A DNA stretch of 64,000 bases from Candidatus Pristimantibacillus lignocellulolyticus (lineage in GTDB: Bacteria > Bacillota > Bacilli > Paenibacillales > Paenibacillaceae). Position 1 is the stretch's first letter; the number at the start of each line of letters is the position of its first letter. Location of the stretch: the NCBI GenBank assembly GCA_023639215.1, contig CP097899.1, forward strand, positions 7,501 through 71,500, read 5' to 3'. The notes beneath the pieces were generated by a model. It was not told the origin of the DNA and made no database searches. It saw only the letters and a list, made by a program, of their open reading frames with translations. This document shows, in pieces, positions 1 through 8,931 of this stretch. The position numbers and the translations under genes were made by a program.

Positions 1-320
1 ATAAATATCATCAGTACTAACGAATGCGTTACAGAAAACCAAATGTTCGATATTCCTGCTATGAATATCCCAACGAATACGAACCACTTTGTAGAAATTT
101 TATCTGCGATAATACCATTAATTAATTTACCAATAGCATACATCCAGAAAAAAGCTGTACTAATAATACCGATTTGAGTTAGTGATACTTGAAGTTCCTC
201 TTGAATATCAGGTAATGCAACTGACAAGTTTACTCTACCAAAATAGACTACCGCATAAACTAGCCAACTAAGCGCAAATATCGTCCATTGCCATCTAAAT
301 AATCGCTCGGCATTAGTCAT
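1..320 (-). CDS. MFS transporter, N-terminal part (runs off the window edge)
   Basis: Reading leftward from the ATG at 318-320 gives an open frame beginning MTNAERLFRWQWTIFALSWL and containing YFGRVNLSVALPDIQEELQV, then hydrophobic segments. The Tyr-Phe-Gly-Arg-Val-Asn pattern in the first membrane helix and the D-I-Q-E-E-L loop are typical of the organophosphate/sugar-phosphate branch of the major facilitator superfamily (GlpT/UhpC-like). About 106 codons are visible; the C-terminus lies outside the window. The start overlaps the stop of the upstream alpha-galactosidase by 8 bp, so translation is probably coupled and the carrier belongs to the same galactoside operon. The substrate cannot be told from the fragment. 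Confidence 0.75.
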   Translation of the reverse strand, partial: MTNAERLFRWQWTIFALSWLVYAVVYFGRVNLSVALPDIQEELQVSLTQIGIISTAFFWMYAIGKLINGIIADKISTKWFVFVGIFIAGISNIWFSVTHSLVLMIF

Positions 321-2073
321 ATTCAATACTCAACATACCTGAAATAGGTACATTAAAACATTGAATTCCCGCTTCAAAGTTAATGGGTATATTTGATATA
401 AGTTCACCAAAACAATTGTGTATATAACTTGTTCCTCGTACTGACTTCGTAAAGTCTATTATTATTGTTTCTTGCTTATTAGAATTAATAATTATTTCTC
501 TCTGTGCCATACTTAGAACTTTGAGATATTGACTATTATAGAGTACGGTAATAGATTCGAACTTTGTTGTTGCATTCACAACTGGATAAAGATAATGGGG
601 TGAATAAGCGATTAACTTCCCACTTAACAATGTTTCTTTATGCTTAATCCAGAAATTCAACCAAAACTCTATGACCTCATATTGTTCTTTACTCATTTCA
701 TGCAATTTAACTGATACTTGAGGTACCGAGAATAATGCATGAATAAATTGTAATGCAACATTTTCAGGCTTTTCATCCTTATGCCACATCATCATATCGG
801 AATGAACAGCTGTGATACCAGCTAGCAATCTGATGTCGAGTGAACCAATTCTATTTTGACTGTAGTTGTTTGGACAATCTGCTACTCTAAACATATTTCC
901 ATACTTCCTCATCATAGGGCCAATATACTGTTGACGAAACTCAATCATGATGTCTGGTTTAATCGCTTGTAGTCTACAAATCGTATCAGATAATAGTTGG
1001 TCAACAGCTTCCGGCACCGAATCATAATCTCTACCTTCACCAATAGAGTATTTCAATTCTTCTGACATAACGAATGAATCAACAAAATCTAATTTAAAGC
1101 CATCTAGATTCCAATCGAGCAAAGCTTTTTCATAGATTGATATTAAATATTCTCTTACTTCTGGAAAACGCGGATCTAATATTGAAGTATCGACATCGTA
1201 GTCATTCAAATATTTGCCTTCGTAAGTAGACCATACTTGACTCTTCTTCCCAACGAATGGGACGGAATACCAAAGTAAAAACTTCATCCCAAGATTTTGT
1301 ACGTCTTGAACAAATTGTTTCATATTAGGTATGCGCTCAGTTGAAACTTTCCAATCTCCACAGTAAGCATACCCTCGCTCAGAATTAATCGTTTGCCAGC
1401 CATCGTCAACAATAATCGCTTCACAGCCAAGTTTCTTCGCATAGTAACATTGTTGTAGTAATTCATTCGGATCTACATTTTGATGAAAACTGTACCAAGT
1501 GGAGTACATCGGCATTTTTGCTATCTCAGGAACAGCAGCAGGTTCATAGCCAGGCTGAGTTGCCCACCACTGAGCGACATCATTTATTGCTTCCTCATAT
1601 CGTATTGAACGTCTATCAATACGAACATCAACAATATACTCATCAATTGGCGGAGAAGCTTCGATAAAGAATTCAGTATAAAATTCGATATTTGCCGATT
1701 CTTCTTGCACACCTGCACGTAATGCTATCGTATTCATCGCATCGGACAGAGCAAATGTTACTTTGTTGATGTCACTTTCGTTGTATAGACAGCAGACAGG
1801 TGCTAAAGAAGTTGATTTGGTTTGTATCGGTTTCTGAAAATCAATACGTAGTCCTTTGTCTCTTCCAGATCCAGCATCCCAATAACCTGCAATATCAACA
1901 GTAGGATAATACCATTTCATAATAACTGGTTTTGGAAATACATATTGCTGTCTTTTCATTGATATCCGATAAATTTGAACGCCTGAATCACTTTGTAGTA
2001 GTGTCGTAGTAAATTTGAAATTATTATCTGAATCAATAAATTCAAACTTAATCTCTTGTTGCTGTATAGTCAT
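313..2073 (-). CDS. Alpha-galactosidase, GH36/melibiase family
   Basis: Cytoplasmic glycoside hydrolase (586 aa, no signal peptide) expected to release terminal alpha-galactose from melibiose/raffinose-type sugars brought in by the adjacent ABC transporter. An N-terminal beta domain (about 1-185) precedes a TIM barrel. The barrel carries IIVDDGWQT, then DGFKLDFVDSF near residue 330, whose Asp after Lys-Leu is the expected nucleophile, and FRVADCPNNY near residue 400, holding the likely acid/base Asp. The chosen ATG has GAGGAG six bases upstream; an ATG at 2094 would overlap the preceding stop but has no ribosome binding site. It lies between the MalG-like permease and an MFS carrier in one transcription unit. 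The exact linkage cleaved is inferred from family membership. Confidence 0.85.
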   Translation of the reverse strand: MTIQQQEIKFEFIDSDNNFKFTTTLLQSDSGVQIYRISMKRQQYVFPKPVIMKWYYPTVDIAGYWDAGSGRDKGLRIDFQKPIQTKSTSLAPVCCLYNESDINKVTFALSDAMNTIALRAGVQEESANIEFYTEFFIEASPPIDEYIVDVRIDRRSIRYEEAINDVAQWWATQPGYEPAAVPEIAKMPMYSTWYSFHQNVDPNELLQQCYYAKKLGCEAIIVDDGWQTINSERGYAYCGDWKVSTERIPNMKQFVQDVQNLGMKFLLWYSVPFVGKKSQVWSTYEGKYLNDYDVDTSILDPRFPEVREYLISIYEKALLDWNLDGFKLDFVDSFVMSEELKYSIGEGRDYDSVPEAVDQLLSDTICRLQAIKPDIMIEFRQQYIGPMMRKYGNMFRVADCPNNYSQNRIGSLDIRLLAGITAVHSDMMMWHKDEKPENVALQFIHALFSVPQVSVKLHEMSKEQYEVIEFWLNFWIKHKETLLSGKLIAYSPHYLYPVVNATTKFESITVLYNSQYLKVLSMAQREIIINSNKQETIIIDFTKSVRGTSYIHNCFGELISNIPINFEAGIQCFNVPISGMLSIEYD

Positions 2074-2093
2074 ATGCATCTCCTCTAAATACA

Positions 2094-2930
2094 TTAACCC
2101 TTCACTGCTGAACTAACAGTAAGTGCCTTCTCGATTTGTTCTGAAAATAATAAGTAAACTACTATTGTAGGTATCGTTGATATTACCATAACTGCCCCCA
2201 TAGCTCCCCAATCAGATCCGAACTGAGTTTGGAAGTAAAGCAAGCCTAACGGCAATGTTTTTAGTGTATTATCACTAATCATAATAAGCGCAACTAAAAA
2301 TTCATTCCAAGCAAATAAAAATACAAAAATACTAACTGATGCAATGGCAGGCTTCACTAATGGAAGCATTATTTTGAAGAAAATAGTATAGACACTAGCA
2401 CCATCTATCGCTGCGGATTCCTCAATTTCATATGGTAATGACTTGAAGAACGCATAGAAAATAATTGTAGAAAAAGAGAGTTGGAATGCAACATACGGTA
2501 GTATAACAGCGAAATAACTGTTGGATAAATGCATATCTCTAACTAGAATCAATAAAGGAATAAGAATGATTTGCATTGGAATAAACATACCTGATGTCAT
2601 AAAGATTTTAGCTATTTCTGAACCTTTCCAACGCATTCTGGCAGCAGCGTAAGAGAACATCAAAGATAATATTACCGTCAAGATTACTGTACCAATTGAA
2701 ACAATCATACTATTTTTAAAGAAACCGACGAGATCGAATGTATTGAAAGCATTCGTGTAATTCTCAAATCTCCATTCCGTCGGGATACCAAAAACGTTTG
2801 TCGAAAATATTTCTTCATTGTTTTTGAAGGAGTAGAATAACAACCACACAAGCGGATAAATACTTACGATAAAAAACAACCCGAGCGGACCGTAGACTAA
2901 TGTGTTTTTAGCGAATTGATTAAGCTTCAT
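2094..2930 (-). CDS. Sugar ABC transporter permease, MalG/LacG type (CUT1)
   Basis: Integral membrane permease of 278 aa with six predicted helices. The cytoplasmic EAA loop (EEIESAAIDGASVYTIFFKI region, residues about 165-195) docks on the ATPase. The hydrophobic start around NTLVYGPLGLFFIVSIYPLVW and the C-terminal KALTVSSAVKG are typical of the MalG half of CUT1 importers. It is 12 bp downstream of the MalF-like gene and its stop touches the alpha-galactosidase region, indicating one operon. Ribosome binding site GGGAGG lies before the ATG. No ATPase gene is present; CUT1 systems in Bacillales commonly share the MsmX-type ATPase encoded elsewhere, which is inferred here. Confidence 0.92.
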   Translation of the reverse strand: MKLNQFAKNTLVYGPLGLFFIVSIYPLVWLLFYSFKNNEEIFSTNVFGIPTEWRFENYTNAFNTFDLVGFFKNSMIVSIGTVILTVILSLMFSYAAARMRWKGSEIAKIFMTSGMFIPMQIILIPLLILVRDMHLSNSYFAVILPYVAFQLSFSTIIFYAFFKSLPYEIEESAAIDGASVYTIFFKIMLPLVKPAIASVSIFVFLFAWNEFLVALIMISDNTLKTLPLGLLYFQTQFGSDWGAMGAVMVISTIPTIVVYLLFSEQIEKALTVSSAVKG

Positions 2931-2942
2931 GTGATCCTCCCA

Positions 2943-3824
2943 TTAATAAACGATTTTCTCGCGTGCAATAAAACGATTAATTAGAATCGTGAATAATAGA
3001 CATTCAATGACTAATAATGTTGCAGCTGCAGATCCATATCCATATTCACCCGAACGGAAGGCTGCTTTATACATCATAAATGTTAAGGTGTATGAGATAT
3101 TACCTGGACCACCGTTTGTCATAACAAACATGTTTTGGAACGCGTTTAAACCACCTGTAATTGCAATAATTAAACAGAATTTATAAGTTTCCCCTAACAA
3201 CGGAATTGTAATTTTCCAATGTGATCTCCAGAATGATGCACCATCTATTGTAGCTGCTTCATATAATTGCTCTGGAATCGACTTAATAGCGGTATATATG
3301 AGTACTAAGTGAATACCGATATTTGCCCATGCGTTTGTAAATGCGATTGCCCAAATCGAACCGTTCTTATCACTTAACCATGATTGCTGATAATCAATAC
3401 CCAATAAATTAAATAAGCTATTTATTAATCCGCCTTCAGCATTGTACATTGCGATCCATAGTTGAGAGACTACAACTCCTGACAGTACAACTGGAACAAA
3501 ATATGATGTGCGAAGTAATTTTCGTAGTTTTAATTTCTTATTACTTAATGCAATAGCTAACAATGTTCCTAATCCCATTTGGTATACAACTAACACTAAA
3601 GCAAAGATTAATCCGTTTTTTAAAGAAACCCAAAAATCATCATCATCTAACAAACGAATATAATTATCTAGTCCACTAAATACTGCCGGCGATAATCCAT
3701 CCCAAGTGAAAAAACTTTTCTGAAACGTTTGTAAAATTGGAAAGATAACCATAACAGAAAAGAATATTAATGTTGGTACTGTAAAGACAATAACAGCTAA
3801 GTTATATTTCTGTTTTGATGTCAT
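2943..3824 (-). CDS. Sugar ABC transporter permease, MalF/UgpA type (CUT1)
   Basis: Partner permease of 293 aa. Six hydrophobic helices are visible and the EAA loop reads EQLYEAATIDGASFWRSHWK near residue 200. The N-terminal helix starts at about residue 8 (YNLAVIVFTVPTLIFFSVMV) and there is no extra MalF-type periplasmic domain, as expected for Gram-positive sugar importers. A GGGAGG ribosome binding site precedes the ATG. Together with the MalG-like permease and the upstream lipoprotein it forms an oligosaccharide importer. An 11-bp perfect hairpin separates this gene from the binding-protein gene. Confidence 0.92.
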   Translation of the reverse strand: MTSKQKYNLAVIVFTVPTLIFFSVMVIFPILQTFQKSFFTWDGLSPAVFSGLDNYIRLLDDDDFWVSLKNGLIFALVLVVYQMGLGTLLAIALSNKKLKLRKLLRTSYFVPVVLSGVVVSQLWIAMYNAEGGLINSLFNLLGIDYQQSWLSDKNGSIWAIAFTNAWANIGIHLVLIYTAIKSIPEQLYEAATIDGASFWRSHWKITIPLLGETYKFCLIIAITGGLNAFQNMFVMTNGGPGNISYTLTFMMYKAAFRSGEYGYGSAAATLLVIECLLFTILINRFIAREKIVY

Positions 3825-3844
3825 AAAGCCTCCCTGATTATAAA

Positions 3845-3874
3845 CAGGTTGCCTTAATCAACAAAGGCAACCTG
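3845..3874 (-). other. Intercistronic hairpin between binding protein and permease genes
   Basis: CAGGTTGCCTT pairs perfectly with AAGGCAACCTG across a 8-nt loop, just after the stop of the binding-protein gene. No U-run follows on the minus strand, so it is more likely a stabiliser of the 3' end of the binding-protein message, or a partial terminator, than a full terminator. Such hairpins are a familiar way to make more binding protein than permease from one operon. Confidence 0.7.
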
Positions 3875-3889
3875 ATTAATACTTGCTAA

Positions 3890-5233
3890 TTATTTTCTTG
3901 AGTTCTCAATTGCTTTCACCATTTTTTCAACAACTTTATCTGCCGATTCTCCAGATAATAATACTTGAGCAATATCTTCAGCTTCAGTTTTTAACTTAGC
4001 ATTTTCAATTCCCCATGCGAAGCTAGTCATTGTCTTAAAGTTTTTAGAATCATCAGCATACTGTTGTTGTAATGGAGTTAATCCATTAACCGGCACAACT
4101 TCTTCTACTAGAATAGAGTTAGGGTCAGCCAACAACAATACTCTTTGTTTTGCAAATTCAAGTGCGAATAGTGCAGCATACTTACTAGCTACTTCAGGGT
4201 GTTTCGTGTTTTTTGCAACAGAGAATCCTTGATTGAATCCACCACCACTTACGTTCCATTTCACTGCTTCTTCTTGACCAGCATCAGAGAATGGAGTATA
4301 TAGAATACCAACACTATCACCCATTACTTCAGCTACTGAGCCCATAGACCAAGCACCATTGACATACATTGCAGCTTTTCCAGATGTGAATTGAGCTTTG
4401 GCATCATCTGCTGTTGTATTGAAAGCATTTTTAGATAAAAGACCAGCCGCTACTAGCGTTTCTATTTTTTTAGCAGCTTGAACGTAAGCCGCATCAGAGA
4501 ATGTACCTTCGCCTTTATCGATCTTTCTTAAACCACCAGGCTCATGTCCCGTCGTTGCCATATCTAGCAATAATAGACCAGGCCATTTTTCTTTAGCGAA
4601 TAATGCTAATGGTGTAATTCCTGCTGCACTGAAAGTTTCTACGGCAGTTAGATACTCATCAAAATTCTCTGGAACTTTTACATTATGTTCAGCGAACAAA
4701 TCTTTGTTGTAATACATTAACCCTGCCCATTGACCAACGTTAGGAATCGTGTAAGATTTTCCGTCTTCATTCCATAACATTGCTTTAGAGCTTTCATTAA
4801 GTTTTGATTCAATGTCTAGCTCAGCAACGATGTCATCAAGTACAAGTAAGTTATCTGAGTTTTTGAATGTTTGAATTAATGCACTTGAAGCAAAGAAGAT
4901 ATCTGGTAGATTTCCTGCTGCTGCATAAGTTTTGATTTTTTGCTCGTCATCTTGACCAGCTACTTCAAATTCAATTTCTACTTCTGGCATTACTTCTTTT
5001 AGAGCATCTCTAGCAGCATCATATACGGCAATTTCCGCACCACTATATTGAGCATAAAACTTAAGTTTAATAGTTTCTTGTTTTACAGCCCCATCTGTTG
5101 TTTCATTGCCTTTGTCGTTATTTTTCGGCTGATTTACAGTTGTATTACCATTATTCGATCCACACGCTGAAACCAATAACGTCAAAATCATTACGACAAT
5201 AAGTACACTGCTTTTGTTTAATAACTTTTTCAT
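3890..5233 (-). CDS. Extracellular sugar-binding lipoprotein of ABC importer
   Basis: A 447-aa family 1 solute-binding protein. The N-terminus is a lipoprotein signal (hydrophobic LIVVMILTLLVSACGSN, lipobox Ser-Ala-Cys near residue 24), followed by a Gly/Asn/Thr-rich linker and a domain opening IKLKFYAQYSGAEIAVYDAA. The binding-protein signature region (AMYVNGAWSMGSV) is near residue 290. Acylated Cys anchors it to the outer face of the membrane, where it hands sugar to the two permeases. It is first in the operon, behind an AAGGGGGA ribosome binding site. The alpha-galactoside specificity is inferred from the downstream GH36 enzyme only. Confidence 0.92.
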   Translation of the reverse strand: MKKLLNKSSVLIVVMILTLLVSACGSNNGNTTVNQPKNNDKGNETTDGAVKQETIKLKFYAQYSGAEIAVYDAARDALKEVMPEVEIEFEVAGQDDEQKIKTYAAAGNLPDIFFASSALIQTFKNSDNLLVLDDIVAELDIESKLNESSKAMLWNEDGKSYTIPNVGQWAGLMYYNKDLFAEHNVKVPENFDEYLTAVETFSAAGITPLALFAKEKWPGLLLLDMATTGHEPGGLRKIDKGEGTFSDAAYVQAAKKIETLVAAGLLSKNAFNTTADDAKAQFTSGKAAMYVNGAWSMGSVAEVMGDSVGILYTPFSDAGQEEAVKWNVSGGGFNQGFSVAKNTKHPEVASKYAALFALEFAKQRVLLLADPNSILVEEVVPVNGLTPLQQQYADDSKNFKTMTSFAWGIENAKLKTEAEDIAQVLLSGESADKVVEKMVKAIENSRK

Positions 5234-5252
5234 TGTTATCCCCCTTATGTGT

Positions 5253-5266
5253 TGTATACGTTTTCA
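5253..5266 (-). promoter_or_regulatory. Catabolite-responsive element (cre-like) before the sugar operon
   Basis: TGTATACGTTTTCA on the plus strand (TGAAAACGTATACA on the minus strand) matches the CcpA consensus TGWAANCGNTNWCA at 13 of 14 positions. It lies about 20 bp upstream of the binding-protein start, where bound CcpA would block initiation or elongation. This fits carbon-catabolite control of a galactoside operon. Confidence 0.6.
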
Positions 5267-5332
5267 TTTTAGTTAATCTTTAATCATTATCACAGGGATA
5301 AATCCGCACTAATTTGTACTTTTCGTAATCTA

Positions 5333-6919
5333 TTATTTATTCTTTACTGTAAATTCACTTGGCGTAAACCCCGTATGTTTTTTGAAACTTTTGCTGAAAT
5401 AAGCCAAATCATTGTAACCGACTTGCTCAGCAATATAAGAAAGTTTGAAATTGTTTTCCTCCAATAGAATCCGCTTAGCTTGATTCATTCTTGTCTCAAT
5501 TAGAAAATCATTGGCACTTATACCGATTCCCTCTTTGAATATTTTCAATAAATATCGTGGTTGAATAAATAATTGTCGAGAGATATCCTCGATTTTCAAC
5601 TCACTATTCGCATAATTTTGCTCGATGATTTGCATTGCTTTAGTTAACAATTGCGAGGATTTCGTATTCTTCTGTTTTTTGGTAAGATCCAATGCACTCA
5701 TATACAAATCTCCAATCCACTCCATCGCTATTTTAATGGAGCGCATCTTCTTTATCTCATCAATCGGTGAATAATTTACAGAAAACAAATTTTCTAATTT
5801 GTTATTACTTTCATTCAAATAAATCATAACGACTGATACAAGGCTCAACATCATCATTTGAACATTTTCGATTGAAACATTCATTTTCACGATATCCTGA
5901 TGTATTTTTTCTAGTTCTCTATTAATCTTTTCTTTATCTTGTTTACGTAAACATTTAAGTAGTTCATCATTTAGATCGCTAGAATAAAAACCATTAGCAA
6001 GCTTAGTAGTCTCAAGTTCTGAGTAGTAGATTACATCTTTATCCGAGTATAATAGCTTATATTGAATAGCCAATAATGCTTCTAAGTATGATTTTTTTAT
6101 ATCCACTACACTTTCGTAAATTTCTCCAATACCAATATTAATATTGAAACGAAATCTTTTTTTCACCACATCATATAATTGTTGCATAGCAATCTCACTA
6201 ACATTGTTGGTAGATGCAATATAATGACCAAAAGCAATTAAGATGACTTGATTCTCAGGGCCATAGAAAAAATACCGATCTCTTTCATTCGGAAATAAAT
6301 CGGATAATATGTTATGAACGATATACTTTCTTAATTTCATTTCATTATCATCAATATCATTTTCTGTATTAATTTCAATACATAAACTTTGAAATCTACT
6401 TACTGGTTGTATATGAAAGAGTTCATTAAATTTATCTTTAAACATCGCTTCTTCTTTGGAAAGGTCATGACTGACCATGTAATATAGCAAACTATCCTTA
6501 TTAAATTTAAGCTCGTTCTCGCGTTTAATATTTTCAAGTCGTTCTTGATCCAATTTGGATTTTACTTTTTGAATGGTTTGCAACAATTCTTCATCATTAA
6601 ATGGCTTGAGGATATAATCATCTACGCCAATTTTCATCGCTTGGTGTATATAATCAAATTCATTATGCCCTGTCACCATGACAATAAATATAGATGGGTA
6701 CAAATGCTTTATATTTTGCGCAACCTCTATTCCATTCATATAGGGCATATTAATATCTAGAAATACAATACTTGGCTCACTTTCTTCTATTAATGCCATC
6801 ATCTCCATGCCATTTCTTGCTTCCCCACAACATTCGATCTCATACTTGTTCCAATCGATTACATTTCTAAAGTACGTTCTAAAGTGTGTCTCATCATCTG
6901 CAAAAACCATTTTAAACAT
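5333..6919 (-). CDS. YesN-type response regulator (REC plus AraC DNA-binding domain)
   Basis: A 528-aa regulator: receiver domain at about 1-120 with the acidic pair ADDE and phospho-acceptor Asp in FLDINMPYMNG (near 55), a long middle region of about 270 aa, and a C-terminal double helix-turn-helix of AraC type (IEDISRQLFIQPRYLLKIFK and YIAEQVGYNDLAYFSKSFKK). It pairs with the sensor kinase just upstream, whose stop overlaps this start by 8 bp. The ATG at 6919 is preferred over a GTG nine bases earlier because AGAGGTG sits at correct spacing. Its position directly before the sugar ABC operon suggests it activates that operon. Confidence 0.9.
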   Translation of the reverse strand: MFKMVFADDETHFRTYFRNVIDWNKYEIECCGEARNGMEMMALIEESEPSIVFLDINMPYMNGIEVAQNIKHLYPSIFIVMVTGHNEFDYIHQAMKIGVDDYILKPFNDEELLQTIQKVKSKLDQERLENIKRENELKFNKDSLLYYMVSHDLSKEEAMFKDKFNELFHIQPVSRFQSLCIEINTENDIDDNEMKLRKYIVHNILSDLFPNERDRYFFYGPENQVILIAFGHYIASTNNVSEIAMQQLYDVVKKRFRFNINIGIGEIYESVVDIKKSYLEALLAIQYKLLYSDKDVIYYSELETTKLANGFYSSDLNDELLKCLRKQDKEKINRELEKIHQDIVKMNVSIENVQMMMLSLVSVVMIYLNESNNKLENLFSVNYSPIDEIKKMRSIKIAMEWIGDLYMSALDLTKKQKNTKSSQLLTKAMQIIEQNYANSELKIEDISRQLFIQPRYLLKIFKEGIGISANDFLIETRMNQAKRILLEENNFKLSYIAEQVGYNDLAYFSKSFKKHTGFTPSEFTVKNK

Positions 6920-8720
6920 GTTGCTCACCTCTCACATGATTAGGAATAATAATTGTTATTTGTGTACCTTCATTTTGCTTACTCTTAATTTTCAAACCAT
7001 AGTTTTCACCAAAGTACAATTTAATTCTTTCATTGACACTTCGCATTCCGAAATGTTGCTCATGGGATTCGCTACTCATAATTTTTTGTAATTGAGTTTC
7101 TTCCATTCCTACACCATTGTCTGCCACAACAATATGAATAAGTTGTCCATCTATATATCCAGAAATATGAATACTTCCAAAACCTCTACTTTCTTTAAGT
7201 CCATGATAAATAGCATTTTCAACTAACGGTTGAAGTGTCAGCTTAGGAATAATATACTCTTTCAACTTTTCATCAACTGATATCGTAAAGTTAAATAAAT
7301 CTGAATATCTCATTTGTTGAATGTATAGATAGCTATTCAAATTGTTAATCTCTTCACCTAATGTAATCAGTTCACGTCCGTTACTTAACGCAACACGATA
7401 AAAATCTCCTAATGCTTTTGTTGCTTTACTTGCTCGTTCACCATCACCTGACTTACAAAAAATGTAGATTAGTTCCAACGTATTGTAGAAGAAATGAGGC
7501 TTAATCTGCTCTTGAATAAGTGCTAATTCATATTCACGTTTCTTCGTCTGTTCTTCCTTAATACTTGTTAGCAAATCACTAATGCGAACGAGCATCATAT
7601 TCAAACCTTTGCTTAGCACGCCAATCTCATCATATGAATCTACTTCTACTAACTTGTTCAAGTTACCATCGCGAATACGACTCATATGTTTGGCAAGAAC
7701 AATAATCGGACTAGCTATTGATCTAGAAAGAATAATCGCTCCTATAATTGCAAGCACTAGCGCAAAAACAGCAACAATAACGATTAACCTAGATACTTTT
7801 AATATTTCACTCGTTAATTCATCGATACGAATTTCATTAATTAATCGCCAATCATGTGTTTCAAATATTAAAGAGGATTGAATGATTTCTTTGCCATCAG
7901 TATTGGTAGTATTCATGACATAACTATCTTGATGCTTCATTATTTCCCATCGACCATTGTCAACATAACTTAATATGTCTTCGGAATTGTTAGAGGAAAT
8001 AATCATACCCTCTCCATCCACGATATAATAACCAGAGGAAGCTTCAATACCAATTGTATCGTAAACATTAGAAAGCGCTTTCTCATTTATGTTAACAAAG
8101 AGATAGCCCATTAGTTCCATCGTATTCGTATCTAATATTTTCTTCCCTAAGGTTAGAACAGGCTGGTCATTATCTAACGTCCAATAGTCTCTTGTTTGCA
8201 TAGAAAACCAAACAATACTACCATTACTTTGCTCTACTTGCTCGAACATTTCACTTTTAATACCTTCAACAGTTCCTTCAACTAAAAGATTATCTGTTTT
8301 GTATATATAATAATTACGATCAATATATACAGCAGATTCTACTTCTGGAAAAATCATTTGAGCGTAGGCCAACCGATTTTCAACTTGATTGCGCAGCTCA
8401 TAATCATCATTAATTAGTATCTCATTAGGTTTCTCAATAACAGGGGGGAGTTCCTTAAGTTTTACCTCCTTGTTAAGATCAAGCATCGCACTGATCGAGA
8501 AACTTTCTGCCTGATTAACAATACTATCAATTCTGGTAACAATTAATTTTGATTCATCTGCAACATTTTTTTCAGCTGTTTCAATGGTGGAATTCGAGTT
8601 AATAATTAAAGAAATACCACTTACAATAAGTAAAGGAATAATAACTAGTGGGAAATATATCATAATGATTTTGTAATATATTTTTTGCCTTTTAAACCAA
8701 CTTACTTTTTTATTATTCAT
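6912..8720 (-). CDS. YesM-type sensor histidine kinase
   Basis: A 602-aa membrane kinase. A first helix (about 13-35) and a second (about 300-330) flank a large extracellular dCache-like sensor domain. HAMP follows (SRSIASPIIVLAKHMSRIRD), then the His_kinase dimerisation motif IKPHFFYNTLELIY with the phospho-accepting His, and a C-terminal GHKL ATPase domain (VENAIYHGLKESRG, VVADNGVGM). Ribosome binding site AGGAGA. It is cotranscribed with the YesN-type regulator, and such pairs usually sense sugars outside the cell, often through the neighbouring binding protein. The ligand is unknown. Confidence 0.9.
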   Translation of the reverse strand: MNNKKVSWFKRQKIYYKIIMIYFPLVIIPLLIVSGISLIINSNSTIETAEKNVADESKLIVTRIDSIVNQAESFSISAMLDLNKEVKLKELPPVIEKPNEILINDDYELRNQVENRLAYAQMIFPEVESAVYIDRNYYIYKTDNLLVEGTVEGIKSEMFEQVEQSNGSIVWFSMQTRDYWTLDNDQPVLTLGKKILDTNTMELMGYLFVNINEKALSNVYDTIGIEASSGYYIVDGEGMIISSNNSEDILSYVDNGRWEIMKHQDSYVMNTTNTDGKEIIQSSLIFETHDWRLINEIRIDELTSEILKVSRLIVIVAVFALVLAIIGAIILSRSIASPIIVLAKHMSRIRDGNLNKLVEVDSYDEIGVLSKGLNMMLVRISDLLTSIKEEQTKKREYELALIQEQIKPHFFYNTLELIYIFCKSGDGERASKATKALGDFYRVALSNGRELITLGEEINNLNSYLYIQQMRYSDLFNFTISVDEKLKEYIIPKLTLQPLVENAIYHGLKESRGFGSIHISGYIDGQLIHIVVADNGVGMEETQLQKIMSSESHEQHFGMRSVNERIKLYFGENYGLKIKSKQNEGTQITIIIPNHVRGEQHV

Positions 8721-8799
8721 TGATTTCTCCTAATAAGAATTTTTTTATGAATGAATACTATTTTGCATATACTATATCAACATTAATTATTAATTAGCA

Positions 8800-8824
8800 A
8801 TCGTAATGTATTATGACTTACGAT
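8800..8824. promoter_or_regulatory. Inverted repeat between yesM-like gene and glsA
   Basis: ATCGTAA and TTACGAT form perfect 7-bp arms around an 11-bp spacer in the divergent intergenic region. A regulator operator is possible. No promoter elements of good quality could be aligned with it. Confidence 0.3.
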
Positions 8825-8931
8825 AGTCATGAGTCGCTTACCATATTTTCGTGATAAAATAATTATAGTACTACATATAATAAGATCATATATAGAGACG
8901 TTGGATACATCTAAGGAGAGGAAGAACAACC

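Noticed and set aside
7582..7881. 99-codon open frame on the plus strand inside the sensor kinase gene
   Set aside because: Antisense to a well-supported coding region, no ribosome binding site.
8852..8881. Sigma-A promoter for glsA (TATAAT at 8876-8881)
   Set aside because: The -10 is good but no acceptable -35 is found at 16-18 bp, so it was not listed.
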